Assembly: GCA_045639325.1 (NCBI GenBank) | Contig: JAZUCU010000011.1 | Coordinates: 1-26,716, forward strand | DNA from: RGIG8244 sp045639325 | GTDB lineage: Bacteria > Verrucomicrobiota > Lentisphaeria > Victivallales > UBA1829 | DNA: 26,716 nucleotides | Reading direction: 5' to 3' | In this document: piece by piece, positions 17,215 through 24,897 of the stretch | Layout of the letters: the number at the start of each line of letters is the position of its first letter | Numbering within the stretch: the stretch's first letter is position 1 | Translations under genes and position numbers: made by a program | The notes under the pieces: generated by a model | What the model saw: only the letters and a program-made list of their open reading frames with translations | What the model was told of the DNA's origin: nothing | The model's database searches: none

Positions 17215-17236
17215 TTTTTACTCCTGATTTGTGAGA

Positions 17237-17794
17237 TTATTTCGCGCCGAGGAAAATATCATCGATCCAGGTTGTTCCGGCTTTGTTCTTGTAGCCGTGA
17301 ATACCGATGATGACTCTGACTTTGCGGTCGGATTTTTCCGGCACTTTGAAATCTTTGCTGAATTGCGTCCAATCGGGCTGAGTCTTGTTCCAGGGTGTGA
17401 TGACCTGTTCCCGCTTGTTTACGTTGGGAAAATGCAGCTGAATGAAACACTGTCCTTTTGTGCCTTCGGGATATCCGACGGATTTTGTCCAGAAAGAAAC
17501 GGTAAAAATCTCTTTATCGGCAGGAAGGGTAAGCGTCTTTTTGTAGACGATATGCGTGGTTTTGTTTTCGATAAAATCCATACGCATGGAGTTTTTATCG
17601 TTTTTGCCGTGAGATGTGGTTGTATCGAGTTGGGGTATGAGCCATGTTCTGTTATCGGGCAGTTTCCAGTTGGGAGTTTCCCAGGTGTCAATTCCGTTTT
17701 CAAATCCGGCATTTTCGATCAGGTTCTGCGCGAAAAGACTGCCTGTCATGGCGGTTGCAACGGTGAGTGCCATCAAGATTTTTGAACTTTTCAT
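17237..17794 (-). CDS. secreted stand-alone carbohydrate-binding module
   Basis: This 185-aa exported protein consists of a signal peptide (ends TGSLFA, before QNLIENAGF) and a single CBM4/9/16-like jelly roll. It is nearly the same as residues 1-184 of paralogue A, and the DNA is also very similar. It stops at WIDDIFLGAK, precisely where the large proteins continue GPKQ into the next domain, so it is a clean one-domain protein. It has its own strong AAGGAG binding site and lies 22-23 bp from both neighbours, so it looks expressed and not a decayed fragment. One short stretch (SHGKNDKNSMRM) differs from SQGLGGMQSMRM, which both large paralogues share. A role in glycan binding or enzyme targeting is inferred. 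Confidence 0.85.
   Translation of the reverse strand: MKSSKILMALTVATAMTGSLFAQNLIENAGFENGIDTWETPNWKLPDNRTWLIPQLDTTTSHGKNDKNSMRMDFIENKTTHIVYKKTLTLPADKEIFTVSFWTKSVGYPEGTKGQCFIQLHFPNVNKREQVITPWNKTQPDWTQFSKDFKVPEKSDRKVRVIIGIHGYKNKAGTTWIDDIFLGAK
17650..17689. repeat. 40-bp exact repeat in N-terminal CBM, copy 2
   Basis: Second copy of the stretch at 17070-17109, here in the stand-alone CBM gene. It supports a recent duplication of this module. Confidence 0.85.
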
Positions 17795-17817
17795 TTTATA
17801 TCTCCTTAGTTGTAATA

Positions 17818-20800
17818 TTATTTCAGAATGAACCGTTTGAACAGTCTGGGATCTTTCCCTCCGCCGGCAATGCCGCGGGAGATTTCCATCCAGTTGTTCA
17901 AACCGGCTTTAGCATCATCCAGGTCAAAGATGACCAGATTGAATCCGATGACTTTGCCGCTGGCGGGCTTGAAATTGCCCAATTCTTTCCAGGGTATCCG
18001 GATGATGTAAAGCGTATGACCGTCTTTTGTCCGTGTGACCATCGGTTTTTCTGCGTACAATTTATTTGCCGCAACACCGCGTTGTGTGTGACTGTAGAGC
18101 TGCGGACCTTTCGTTGTCATGGCGGCGCAGAATTCCCAGTCATTTTCTGTATATCCGGCGGGACATAATACCGGATCAAAGGCATTGTTATCCATATCGA
18201 ATCCGAACTGGAGACAATCCTGATTCCAGATATTGACATCTGCATTTCGGGTGATGTGTTTTTCATCGGTCACATCTGCGGCAAGATACAAGTATTTCTG
18301 ATCGTATGCCATAAAGAGCTTGGCAGACAAATCCTGCAGCCCCGTCCAGAAGCCGTGGCTTTCTGCATCCCCGGTGGGCTGGACAAAGTCGCGGCTGTTC
18401 ATCAGGAACGGTTTAACGTTTTCAAATCCCTTGAGCGTGCCATCCATTGCGGGTGCTTTATTGATCCGGGTAATGGGGTAGATCTCATCCTGTTTTTCTG
18501 CGGCGTAACGGACACCGTTGACGGTTGCGGAAACGGAGAGGTTTTTATTTTCGATTTTGCACGGGAAGGGAATTACGGTAATTGCAGAAGCCTTGAGTTT
18601 GACATTCTTTTTCTGTCCCTGGAACTGGAGTGCGGCAGAAAGTTCTTTATTGAGTTTGTTTTTAATAAAGACGTTCATCTCGGAAGTATTTTTCCGGTTC
18701 ATCGCCATGTAGATTTCCGGCATGATATATTTGCCATTGTTGAACGCATCCGCCACGACTTGCTGCGGTGCATCCAATTCAAAATAAAGAACCCGGTTAT
18801 TGAGCTTGAGTTTGATTTTGCCTTTCTTGCCGGTCCGTGTCTTACCCATCAGATCCGTTTCTTTCCAGTCTGCAGGCATATTGATCTCTGTATTGATCGG
18901 GTCGATGGATTTTGCCCAGACTGCTGCAAGTGTTTTTCCGTTTTTACGGAAGAGATAACAGAAAACGTCACTGTTGGGTTTGACTTCCATCGGGTCGGTG
19001 ACGAATGCCATCATGCGGGCGGAAACGGCCCAGGTGGCGGCATGGGGTTTCGGACAACCGGTTTTCAGGTTCCACATACCGTAGTCTGTCTTGCCGTAAC
19101 CGTATTTTGCGGATTCATACATGCCATCGTTCTGGAATTGGAAGTACGTCCAGTATTTCACTCCGAGATAACGGAGAACGACAATATTACGTGCGTTGTT
19201 CAACGCAGTGTTTTTGACCATATCGGAATCAATGGGCGGGTGATTGAGGAAGCTGTAACCGGATTCCGTACCAACGATGGCTTTATTGCCGATGATTTTG
19301 CGGGTAATGGCAAAACGGTTATATAAATCGCCATCTTCCAAACCGGTCAGGGGCATACCTTCTGCCACAACACCCGGCTGAATGTAGAGGGAACAGCTCA
19401 AGCCATCCAGATATTTTCCGACTTTTTCCCAGACGACTTTACCGATGGGGGACATATCCATGAAGCATCCGGCACCGGCAATGAAGTCGTTGGGATCCGC
19501 TTCTCTGATGACTTTGCAGAGACGTTTGGTCGTTTCCAGATAATGGGGAAGTTCCAGCTTGCTGACGTGATGGGTATGATAAATCTCATCACCGACTGTC
19601 CAGTCATTGATCTCTTTGCCGAATTCTTTTATCAGCATACGGTAATAGTTCTCATAGCCGTCATAATACTCCTTGTCGTAAGGATCAAGACCTTTATCCA
19701 GTGCGGTGTCGATCTTCTTCCGGAGGTAGAGAGGCTGACGGGGATATTTGCGGTTGATGTTCTGACTGTTGACAAAGGTGACGATGGGGCGGAATCCGTT
19801 GTCGCGGTAGAGCTTAAGCGTTTTGTGGTATTTTGCCACCGTTTTTTCATTGAGTTTATCGGCAACTTCCTGCAGGTTACGGCGTTCAAACTGCATGTAG
19901 AATGAGCCGTTACCCATACGGATCTGACGTTCGAGGGTGCCCGCACCTTTTGCATTGAAGAACGGGTCACGTTTTGCCGGAGCTTTTTCCACGATAATAC
20001 CGGAAGACAGAACTTTATCCAATGCTCTGCCGTTCTGCACGAGTTCCGCTTTTATGGCAAACCATCCGCGGTAATTACCCAGTTCAGGTACTTCAAAGGG
20101 AATGGTTGCGGGAAGGACTTTCATCCATTTTCTTTTGGGCGGAGGCGGATTGGCGGGGAGAGAGATTTGAGTTTCACCGGACTTGAGCAGTTCCCGGTCA
20201 AACCCTTCGATTCTCCATTTGAGGGTTGCTTTTGAACCGGGATTTTTGATGTCTTTTACTTCGATGGCATAAGGCATTTTTTCGCCGGGATACCAGACAC
20301 CGCCATGATCTGCCTGCGGAACGCCGCGGAGCATGGTGATTTCTTTTTTCGCCGTCTGATTTTGTGTTTTTCCCTGCTTCGGGCCAACATAGATATTATC
20401 GATCCAGTGCGTGCCTTTCGGGTTTTTGTTTCCGTGAAGCCCGATAATCACCTGAATTTTTCTGCCGTAATCTGCCGGAATCTTGAAATCTTTCGAGAAG
20501 AAGGTCCATTTTTCCTGCAGTTTATTCCAGGGCGTGGAGACGCCGAATGTTTTCTTTACATCCGGCAGAAAACGCACCTGAACAAAACATTGTCCTTTTG
20601 TTGTCAGTGTGTAACCCTCTGATTTTGCCCAGAAAGAAATGGTGAGTTCTTTCATATCGGCGGGCAGAGTAATTACCTTATCATAATAAATACTTGTGAC
20701 TTTATCGCTGGTGAAATCCATGCGCATGGACTGCATCCCGCCGAGTCCCTGAGAGGTGGTTTTATCGATTGTCGGAATCAGCCAGGTGCGGTTGCCCGGT

Positions 20801-20928
20801 TTCCAGGTCAATGTTTTCCATCCATTGAGGCCGTCTTCAAAACCTGAGTTTTCAATCAGATTCTGTGCAAAAATGCAACCAGTCATACTGGCTGCACAGA
20901 GTGCGGTTAATATTTTTGTAAAATTCAT
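17818..20928 (-). CDS. secreted CBM / clan-A-like glycosidase / CBM9-like protein, paralogue B
   Basis: This is a 1036-aa paralogue of the 14098-17214 protein with the same order: signal peptide, CBM4/9/16-like module (about 23-185), beta-sandwich with NPPPPKRKW, TIM barrel with E448 (DWTVGDEIYH) and E555 (IVGTESGYSF), and C-terminal CBM9-like domain (WNQDCLQFGFDMDNN). The N-terminal CBM is the most diverged part; the catalytic half is much closer. I chose ATG at 20928 because it gives a signal peptide aligned with the paralogues. An in-frame TTG at 20943, overlapping the pseudopilin stop, would add five charged residues. The signal contains MTGC (Cys18) where the paralogues have Ser, so lipidation is possible but the -3 Met is atypical. 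The glycan substrate is unknown. Confidence 0.85.
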   Translation of the reverse strand: MNFTKILTALCAASMTGCIFAQNLIENSGFEDGLNGWKTLTWKPGNRTWLIPTIDKTTSQGLGGMQSMRMDFTSDKVTSIYYDKVITLPADMKELTISFWAKSEGYTLTTKGQCFVQVRFLPDVKKTFGVSTPWNKLQEKWTFFSKDFKIPADYGRKIQVIIGLHGNKNPKGTHWIDNIYVGPKQGKTQNQTAKKEITMLRGVPQADHGGVWYPGEKMPYAIEVKDIKNPGSKATLKWRIEGFDRELLKSGETQISLPANPPPPKRKWMKVLPATIPFEVPELGNYRGWFAIKAELVQNGRALDKVLSSGIIVEKAPAKRDPFFNAKGAGTLERQIRMGNGSFYMQFERRNLQEVADKLNEKTVAKYHKTLKLYRDNGFRPIVTFVNSQNINRKYPRQPLYLRKKIDTALDKGLDPYDKEYYDGYENYYRMLIKEFGKEINDWTVGDEIYHTHHVSKLELPHYLETTKRLCKVIREADPNDFIAGAGCFMDMSPIGKVVWEKVGKYLDGLSCSLYIQPGVVAEGMPLTGLEDGDLYNRFAITRKIIGNKAIVGTESGYSFLNHPPIDSDMVKNTALNNARNIVVLRYLGVKYWTYFQFQNDGMYESAKYGYGKTDYGMWNLKTGCPKPHAATWAVSARMMAFVTDPMEVKPNSDVFCYLFRKNGKTLAAVWAKSIDPINTEINMPADWKETDLMGKTRTGKKGKIKLKLNNRVLYFELDAPQQVVADAFNNGKYIMPEIYMAMNRKNTSEMNVFIKNKLNKELSAALQFQGQKKNVKLKASAITVIPFPCKIENKNLSVSATVNGVRYAAEKQDEIYPITRINKAPAMDGTLKGFENVKPFLMNSRDFVQPTGDAESHGFWTGLQDLSAKLFMAYDQKYLYLAADVTDEKHITRNADVNIWNQDCLQFGFDMDNNAFDPVLCPAGYTENDWEFCAAMTTKGPQLYSHTQRGVAANKLYAEKPMVTRTKDGHTLYIIRIPWKELGNFKPASGKVIGFNLVIFDLDDAKAGLNNWMEISRGIAGGGKDPRLFKRFILK
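18971..19026. repeat. 56-bp exact repeat, copy 2
   Basis: Second copy of 15251-15306, at the equivalent place in paralogue B. Confidence 0.85.
19658..19701. repeat. 44-bp exact repeat, copy 2
   Basis: Second copy of 15941-15984, at the equivalent place in paralogue B. Confidence 0.85.
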
Positions 20929-20939
20929 TTTTCTATCTT

Positions 20940-21734
20940 TCAATTGATTCTTTTATTACCGCCGAATGCCATCAAAACATTGGCTTTCAGTTGAGCATAA
21001 GTGCTTGAAGCTATAACTTTCTGCAAAAACACTTTTTCCGTCATGGTTTCCACATGACCGTCAAGCATACAGATGTTGGTTCTGCCTTCGTGTCTCTTGC
21101 GGGAGACGTCACTGCCTCCTGCGCTTACGGCATACATGCCAGCTACCGATGGATCCGTGTTATCAACAACCGGATAGCCGGGAGCTCCTTTTGCAGAATC
21201 CAACAGCAAAGCCATTTTTGCCGGATATTTTGCTCCACTGAATGTGGTGAGCGGATTTGTGAGAGATGTATAAATTTCCCCGCCGACATTATATTTCGGC
21301 ATTCCGTATTGAACATTTGTAAAAAGGCTGACATTCGTCGTTGATGCCGGACACTTCATAATGCCGTTTGTATACTGTTTCGGAACCATTGTGTCGCGAT
21401 ACGTTGTCTGGTAATTGGTAATACCATCAAGATTCATACCGATGTAAGGCGCAATATACATGTTCCAACTTTTGTAAGTGGGTCCCATCATATTTTTATC
21501 GGTTCTACCGAGGCTGTTGGTTGCACCGGATTCTTTCGGCAGCAGAAAGTCTTTGTTGTCACTGCCGTATGTGATGAAGCCCATACCCAGCTGCTTGAGA
21601 TTGCTAGTGCAGGCCGCAAGTTTCGAGGTCTGTTTGACCTTCCCCAGTGCCGGAAGAAGCATTGCTGCAAGAATTGCGATTATCGCGATGACGACCAGCA
21701 GTTCGATGAGGGTGAAACATTTTTTTGCTTGCAT
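20940..21734 (-). CDS. type II secretion-like pseudopilin, H-X9-DG family
   Basis: This 264-aa protein begins with a short basic leader and a prepilin-type N-terminus (CFTLIELLVVIAIIAILAAM, residues 6-25), with E11 at the expected fifth position of the mature chain. The residue before the Phe is Cys6 and not the usual Gly of prepilin peptidase sites. The C-terminal part carries H215, nine residues, then D225-G226 (RTNICMLDGHVE). This is the H-X9-DG signature of the pseudopilin-like family expanded in Lentisphaerota and Planctomycetota. Such proteins probably sit in the inner membrane or a pseudopilus after cleavage. CGGAG precedes the ATG. It stands directly upstream of paralogue B with an 11-bp gap, tying it to the secreted enzymes. 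Confidence 0.92.
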   Translation of the reverse strand: MQAKKCFTLIELLVVIAIIAILAAMLLPALGKVKQTSKLAACTSNLKQLGMGFITYGSDNKDFLLPKESGATNSLGRTDKNMMGPTYKSWNMYIAPYIGMNLDGITNYQTTYRDTMVPKQYTNGIMKCPASTTNVSLFTNVQYGMPKYNVGGEIYTSLTNPLTTFSGAKYPAKMALLLDSAKGAPGYPVVDNTDPSVAGMYAVSAGGSDVSRKRHEGRTNICMLDGHVETMTEKVFLQKVIASSTYAQLKANVLMAFGGNKRIN

Positions 21735-21769
21735 GATTTTTTTCTCCGTTTTATTTATTTGATGTTTGA

Positions 21770-22630
21770 TTACAGAACTGTTGTTGTTCCGTCGAACCAG
21801 TCAATATGCTCCTTCAAAAAACTGATATTTTCTTTGTGGCTGAGACAGCCGAAATAAGCGGCTTGCGGAATGATGATCCCGTCAAGTGTTCCGTCAAACG
21901 TATGTTCGCAAATGGTTTCCACGCTGATCTTGAAGAGTTCCAGAGGGACTTTGTACATACATTCCGAGACATGGAATCCGGAGGAGCCGAAGTCGTGAAT
22001 ATAAATGCCCTGCAGAATCTTTTTCTCCGGTCCGACAATATCACGCAGAACTTTGATATCATCTTTGTGTCTGCGCCAGTAATCTTCGGAAGGGACCCAT
22101 CTCCAACGGGAGAAGATATCCACATATTTCACCGCTTTTTTGTAAGGCTCCTGATCGAAATGGGAATAGGTGACAACGGCGATTTTCAATTTCGGATTGA
22201 TTTCTTTGATGGCATCATGGACGCGTTCCAGAATCTCGCTGCCCTGGGACGGACCGAAGTCGTCAAAATGCACCCCGGTGATATTGGGAAATTGCAGGGA
22301 GAGTTTTGCAGCCTGGATGGCACTTTCCAGATAATTCTCGTGTTCCAGTGTGCAGAAGACTTCTTCGAAATTCTTCAAACGTTCCATGTGCATGGGGGAA
22401 AGACGGTTGTCGATACAGCTTTCCAGAATTTCTTTATCCCAGGTGGGGAAGTTTGTTTCGATATATTCTCTGCTGAACATGCTGTTATTGTAGAATGTTC
22501 TTTTTGCACCGAGGTAGGCGGCTTCTGTTTCCAGACTGCATCTTGTTTTTTCAAACGTAAAGGGGGCTGCAGAGGGAATTTTATCCAGCACATAACCCCA
22601 TGTCCAAATACGATCCTTCAGAAATCCCAT
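21770..22630 (-). CDS. unrecognised 286-aa protein, possible TIM-barrel hydrolase-like
   Basis: I do not recognise this protein's family. It has no signal peptide or membrane segment and should be cytoplasmic. Alternating predicted strands and helices, with acidic residues after strands (GVHFDDFGPS, 119-128; IAVVTYSHFD, 150-159; GIYIHDFGSSG, 208-218; DGIIIPQAAYFG, 250-261), resemble an alpha/beta barrel such as a glycosidase-like or sugar-isomerase-like fold. D123-D124 after a central strand would be active-site candidates. An AAAGGAA binding site lies upstream of the ATG. It is 43 bp after the amidohydrolase and 35 bp before the pseudopilin, inside the operon, so a role in sugar metabolism is inferred by context only. 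Confidence 0.7.
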   Translation of the reverse strand: MGFLKDRIWTWGYVLDKIPSAAPFTFEKTRCSLETEAAYLGAKRTFYNNSMFSREYIETNFPTWDKEILESCIDNRLSPMHMERLKNFEEVFCTLEHENYLESAIQAAKLSLQFPNITGVHFDDFGPSQGSEILERVHDAIKEINPKLKIAVVTYSHFDQEPYKKAVKYVDIFSRWRWVPSEDYWRRHKDDIKVLRDIVGPEKKILQGIYIHDFGSSGFHVSECMYKVPLELFKISVETICEHTFDGTLDGIIIPQAAYFGCLSHKENISFLKEHIDWFDGTTTVL

Positions 22631-22673
22631 GATAATTTTTCCTTTCCAGTTTTACTTCTTATAACATCTTTTC

Positions 22674-23546
22674 TCACAATTCAAAGAGGCGGATTGCATT
22701 TTTTCTTGCAACTTTTTCGAAAATCTCTTCCGAAATCTTGCCGCTGCTGCGCAATTCCAACATAAATTTAACAAGCGGTGCCGGATTCCCCGGACGGCAG
22801 AAGTCCAGACCAAAGCAGAGGCGATCCTGGAATTCTGTCAGGAATTTAACCGCATATTCCGGGTCGCGGGACAAGGCATTTGCACCGCTGCCCGCCGAGA
22901 GATCACCGTAAAGATTATCGTATTTACGGAAGAGTTCCTGCAATTTGCCTTCCACGACTTTGCCCGCCGGATAACTGTATCTGGCTGCTTTATCCGTATA
23001 CTGGCTGATTTCACTCCAGAAGGGAGCAGAGTGACCGAAGAATTTGAGTTTCGGGAAGCGCTTGAGACATTCTTCCAGACCGGGGAGCCCCGGATCATCC
23101 ACCAGTCCGTAAGAGGTCCCGATTACGGGCGAGATATGGAAAATGACCGGCAGCTGTACTTCTTCCGCCGCACGGAACAGGTTCTGCACCCGCAAGTCCA
23201 GGAACAGCAGATTGGGGAAGACTTCGCCCAAGCCTTTGCAGCCTTTGTCCTTGTAATATTGCAGAATATCTTTTATTTTGACTTTTGCATGATTGCCATT
23301 GCACCGGGCATCCACATTGCAGAACGGGATAAAGCGGTCCGGATTACGGCGGGCGATACGCAGAATTTCTTCGTTCGACTGGACACAGACACTGGTTTCC
23401 GGGCTGCCGATGGGGAGCAGACAGGCGCGTTCCACACCGAGTTCATCATATCGCGCCAACAGTTGATCGGGCGTCATAAAAGTCTGAATACCGTCTGTGG
23501 GGCATGTTTCCTCTTCGACTACGTGCGCATGAATATCAATAAACAT
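22674..23546 (-). CDS. amidohydrolase-2 family metal-dependent hydrolase
   Basis: This 290-aa cytoplasmic protein belongs to the amidohydrolase-2 (ACMSD/lactonase-like) family of TIM-barrel metal enzymes that hydrolyse lactones or decarboxylate acids. The expected ligands are visible: HAH (H6, H8), FHIS (H137), FGHSAPFW (H172) and GLDF (D248). The chain of about 290 residues is normal for the family. Its ATG shares one base with the aminotransferase stop (TAATG), with AGGAGAAG just upstream, so the two are translationally coupled. A lactonase step on an oxidised sugar would fit the operon, but decarboxylase or other hydrolase activity is equally possible. Confidence 0.85.
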   Translation of the reverse strand: MFIDIHAHVVEEETCPTDGIQTFMTPDQLLARYDELGVERACLLPIGSPETSVCVQSNEEILRIARRNPDRFIPFCNVDARCNGNHAKVKIKDILQYYKDKGCKGLGEVFPNLLFLDLRVQNLFRAAEEVQLPVIFHISPVIGTSYGLVDDPGLPGLEECLKRFPKLKFFGHSAPFWSEISQYTDKAARYSYPAGKVVEGKLQELFRKYDNLYGDLSAGSGANALSRDPEYAVKFLTEFQDRLCFGLDFCRPGNPAPLVKFMLELRSSGKISEEIFEKVARKNAIRLFEL

Positions 23547-24877
23547 TATTTCTTCTCCTGTTCGTTCTTTTTCTGATCTTCCAGCAATTCATCGGCATGA
23601 GCGATGACTTTTTCCAATGCGGCAAGCTGTTCATCAATGCCTTCCTGATCGAAATGTTTGAACCAGGGAATGACAAAGCATTTTTCGCCCAGCGTGCAGG
23701 CAACCGGGTATTCTTCATCCAGATTGGTCAACTTGCGCTGACCGAAGGCTTCCACTGTGGGTGTGCCCTGACGGAAGAAGTCGATGGTATGGAAATAGGG
23801 ATGTCGGTGCAGCGGTTCGTTGTTACCAGTCTGGCAAACGAATTGTTCTGCGGCGATTGCCTGCATGAAATTTTTCAGGGTGAGTCCGCCGAATGCTTCG
23901 GAATCATAGAAACAGCGGGGCATGTACCAACCGCCTTTTGTAATATCAGAACCGGCGGGCGGACGGTGTGATTTCAGACCGGGCATCTTATCCAGCCGGT
24001 CACAGAAATAAGTCATCGCCTTATCAATTTCGGCAATTCGTTCTTTCCAGTATTTGAGCTGAACTCTGCCCATTGCCGCACACATCTGATTCATACGGTG
24101 TTTGCAGCCGCCCATAGGCATACCGATATAGGGTTCCAGATCCGGCAGGTCCATAGCAATGGAATTTTTGCTGTATTTGCTGCCGAAGGTACGTTCGTAA
24201 TGACCGTATGCGATACAACGTTTGTAAAGATCGGTATCGTTGGTGGTGATCATACCGGCTTCCCCAATGGCGAAGGCTTTTCCGGACATCATACTTGCAC
24301 CCGCAACGTCCCCGAAGGATCCGCACATGCGACCTTTGTACATGGCACCGTGACCGTGTGAGTTATCTTCCAGAATCTTCAAATCATACTTTTTCGCAAT
24401 GGCAAGGAGTCGATCCCAATCTGCCGGGTAACCGCAGAAGTTGACCACGATAATTGCTTTTGTGCGCGGTCCGATGCGGCGTTCCACATCATCGGGATCA
24501 ATACAGAGCGTAACCGGGTCGATATCCGCAAAGTTCACGCTTGCACCCAGCTGAATGGCGCAGGCACAGGAGGCCCAGTAGGTGATCGCGGGAGCAATGA
24601 CTTCATCCCCTGCGCCGACGCCCAAAGCCCACAAGCCTGCCGCCAAAGCCGCAGTGCCGTTACAGGAGCCAAGGGCGTGTTTGACACCGTTATATTCCGC
24701 CCATTCTTTTTCAAACTGCATGGTGATATTGGTCATACTCGGGCTGGCACCATCCAGCATGACATTTTTCACGGCTTCCACATCTTCATCCGTAACGATC
24801 GGCCAGTGGAACAGTTGTGCTCTGTAGACCGGGGATGCTTTCGGTCCGCCTTTGATCGCAAGTTGTGAATGGTTCAT
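23546..24877 (-). CDS. DegT/DnrJ/EryC1/StrS-family PLP aminotransferase
   Basis: This 443-aa PLP enzyme belongs to the family that transaminates keto-sugars, keto-inositols and related rings. The N-terminal LAIKGGPKASPV is typical of the StsC/AHBA-synthase branch. SCNGTAALAAGL (71-82) binds the cofactor phosphate. ILEDNSHGHGA (168-178) supplies D171, the pyridine-nitrogen partner. K200 (SMMSGKAFAIGEAGM) is the Schiff-base lysine. It is a little longer than most members (370-430). A strong AAGGAG site lies ten bases before the ATG, 20 bp after the regulator stop. These enzymes usually act in biosynthesis, so a place in an apparent glycan-degradation operon is unusual. Conversion of an amino sugar or cyclitol is inferred. 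Confidence 0.9.
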   Translation of the reverse strand: MNHSQLAIKGGPKASPVYRAQLFHWPIVTDEDVEAVKNVMLDGASPSMTNITMQFEKEWAEYNGVKHALGSCNGTAALAAGLWALGVGAGDEVIAPAITYWASCACAIQLGASVNFADIDPVTLCIDPDDVERRIGPRTKAIIVVNFCGYPADWDRLLAIAKKYDLKILEDNSHGHGAMYKGRMCGSFGDVAGASMMSGKAFAIGEAGMITTNDTDLYKRCIAYGHYERTFGSKYSKNSIAMDLPDLEPYIGMPMGGCKHRMNQMCAAMGRVQLKYWKERIAEIDKAMTYFCDRLDKMPGLKSHRPPAGSDITKGGWYMPRCFYDSEAFGGLTLKNFMQAIAAEQFVCQTGNNEPLHRHPYFHTIDFFRQGTPTVEAFGQRKLTNLDEEYPVACTLGEKCFVIPWFKHFDQEGIDEQLAALEKVIAHADELLEDQKKNEQEKK

Positions 24878-24897
24878 TTTCTGTACTCCTTACTATC

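Noticed and set aside
17237..17794. The small CBM gene as a decayed pseudogene of paralogue A
   Set aside because: It has an intact frame, signal peptide, strong ribosome binding site and a stop exactly at the domain end, so it is better treated as a real gene.
20929..20943. TTG at 20943 as start of paralogue B
   Set aside because: It would place KDRK ahead of the aligned signal peptide and overlap the pseudopilin stop; the ATG at 20928 matches both paralogues.
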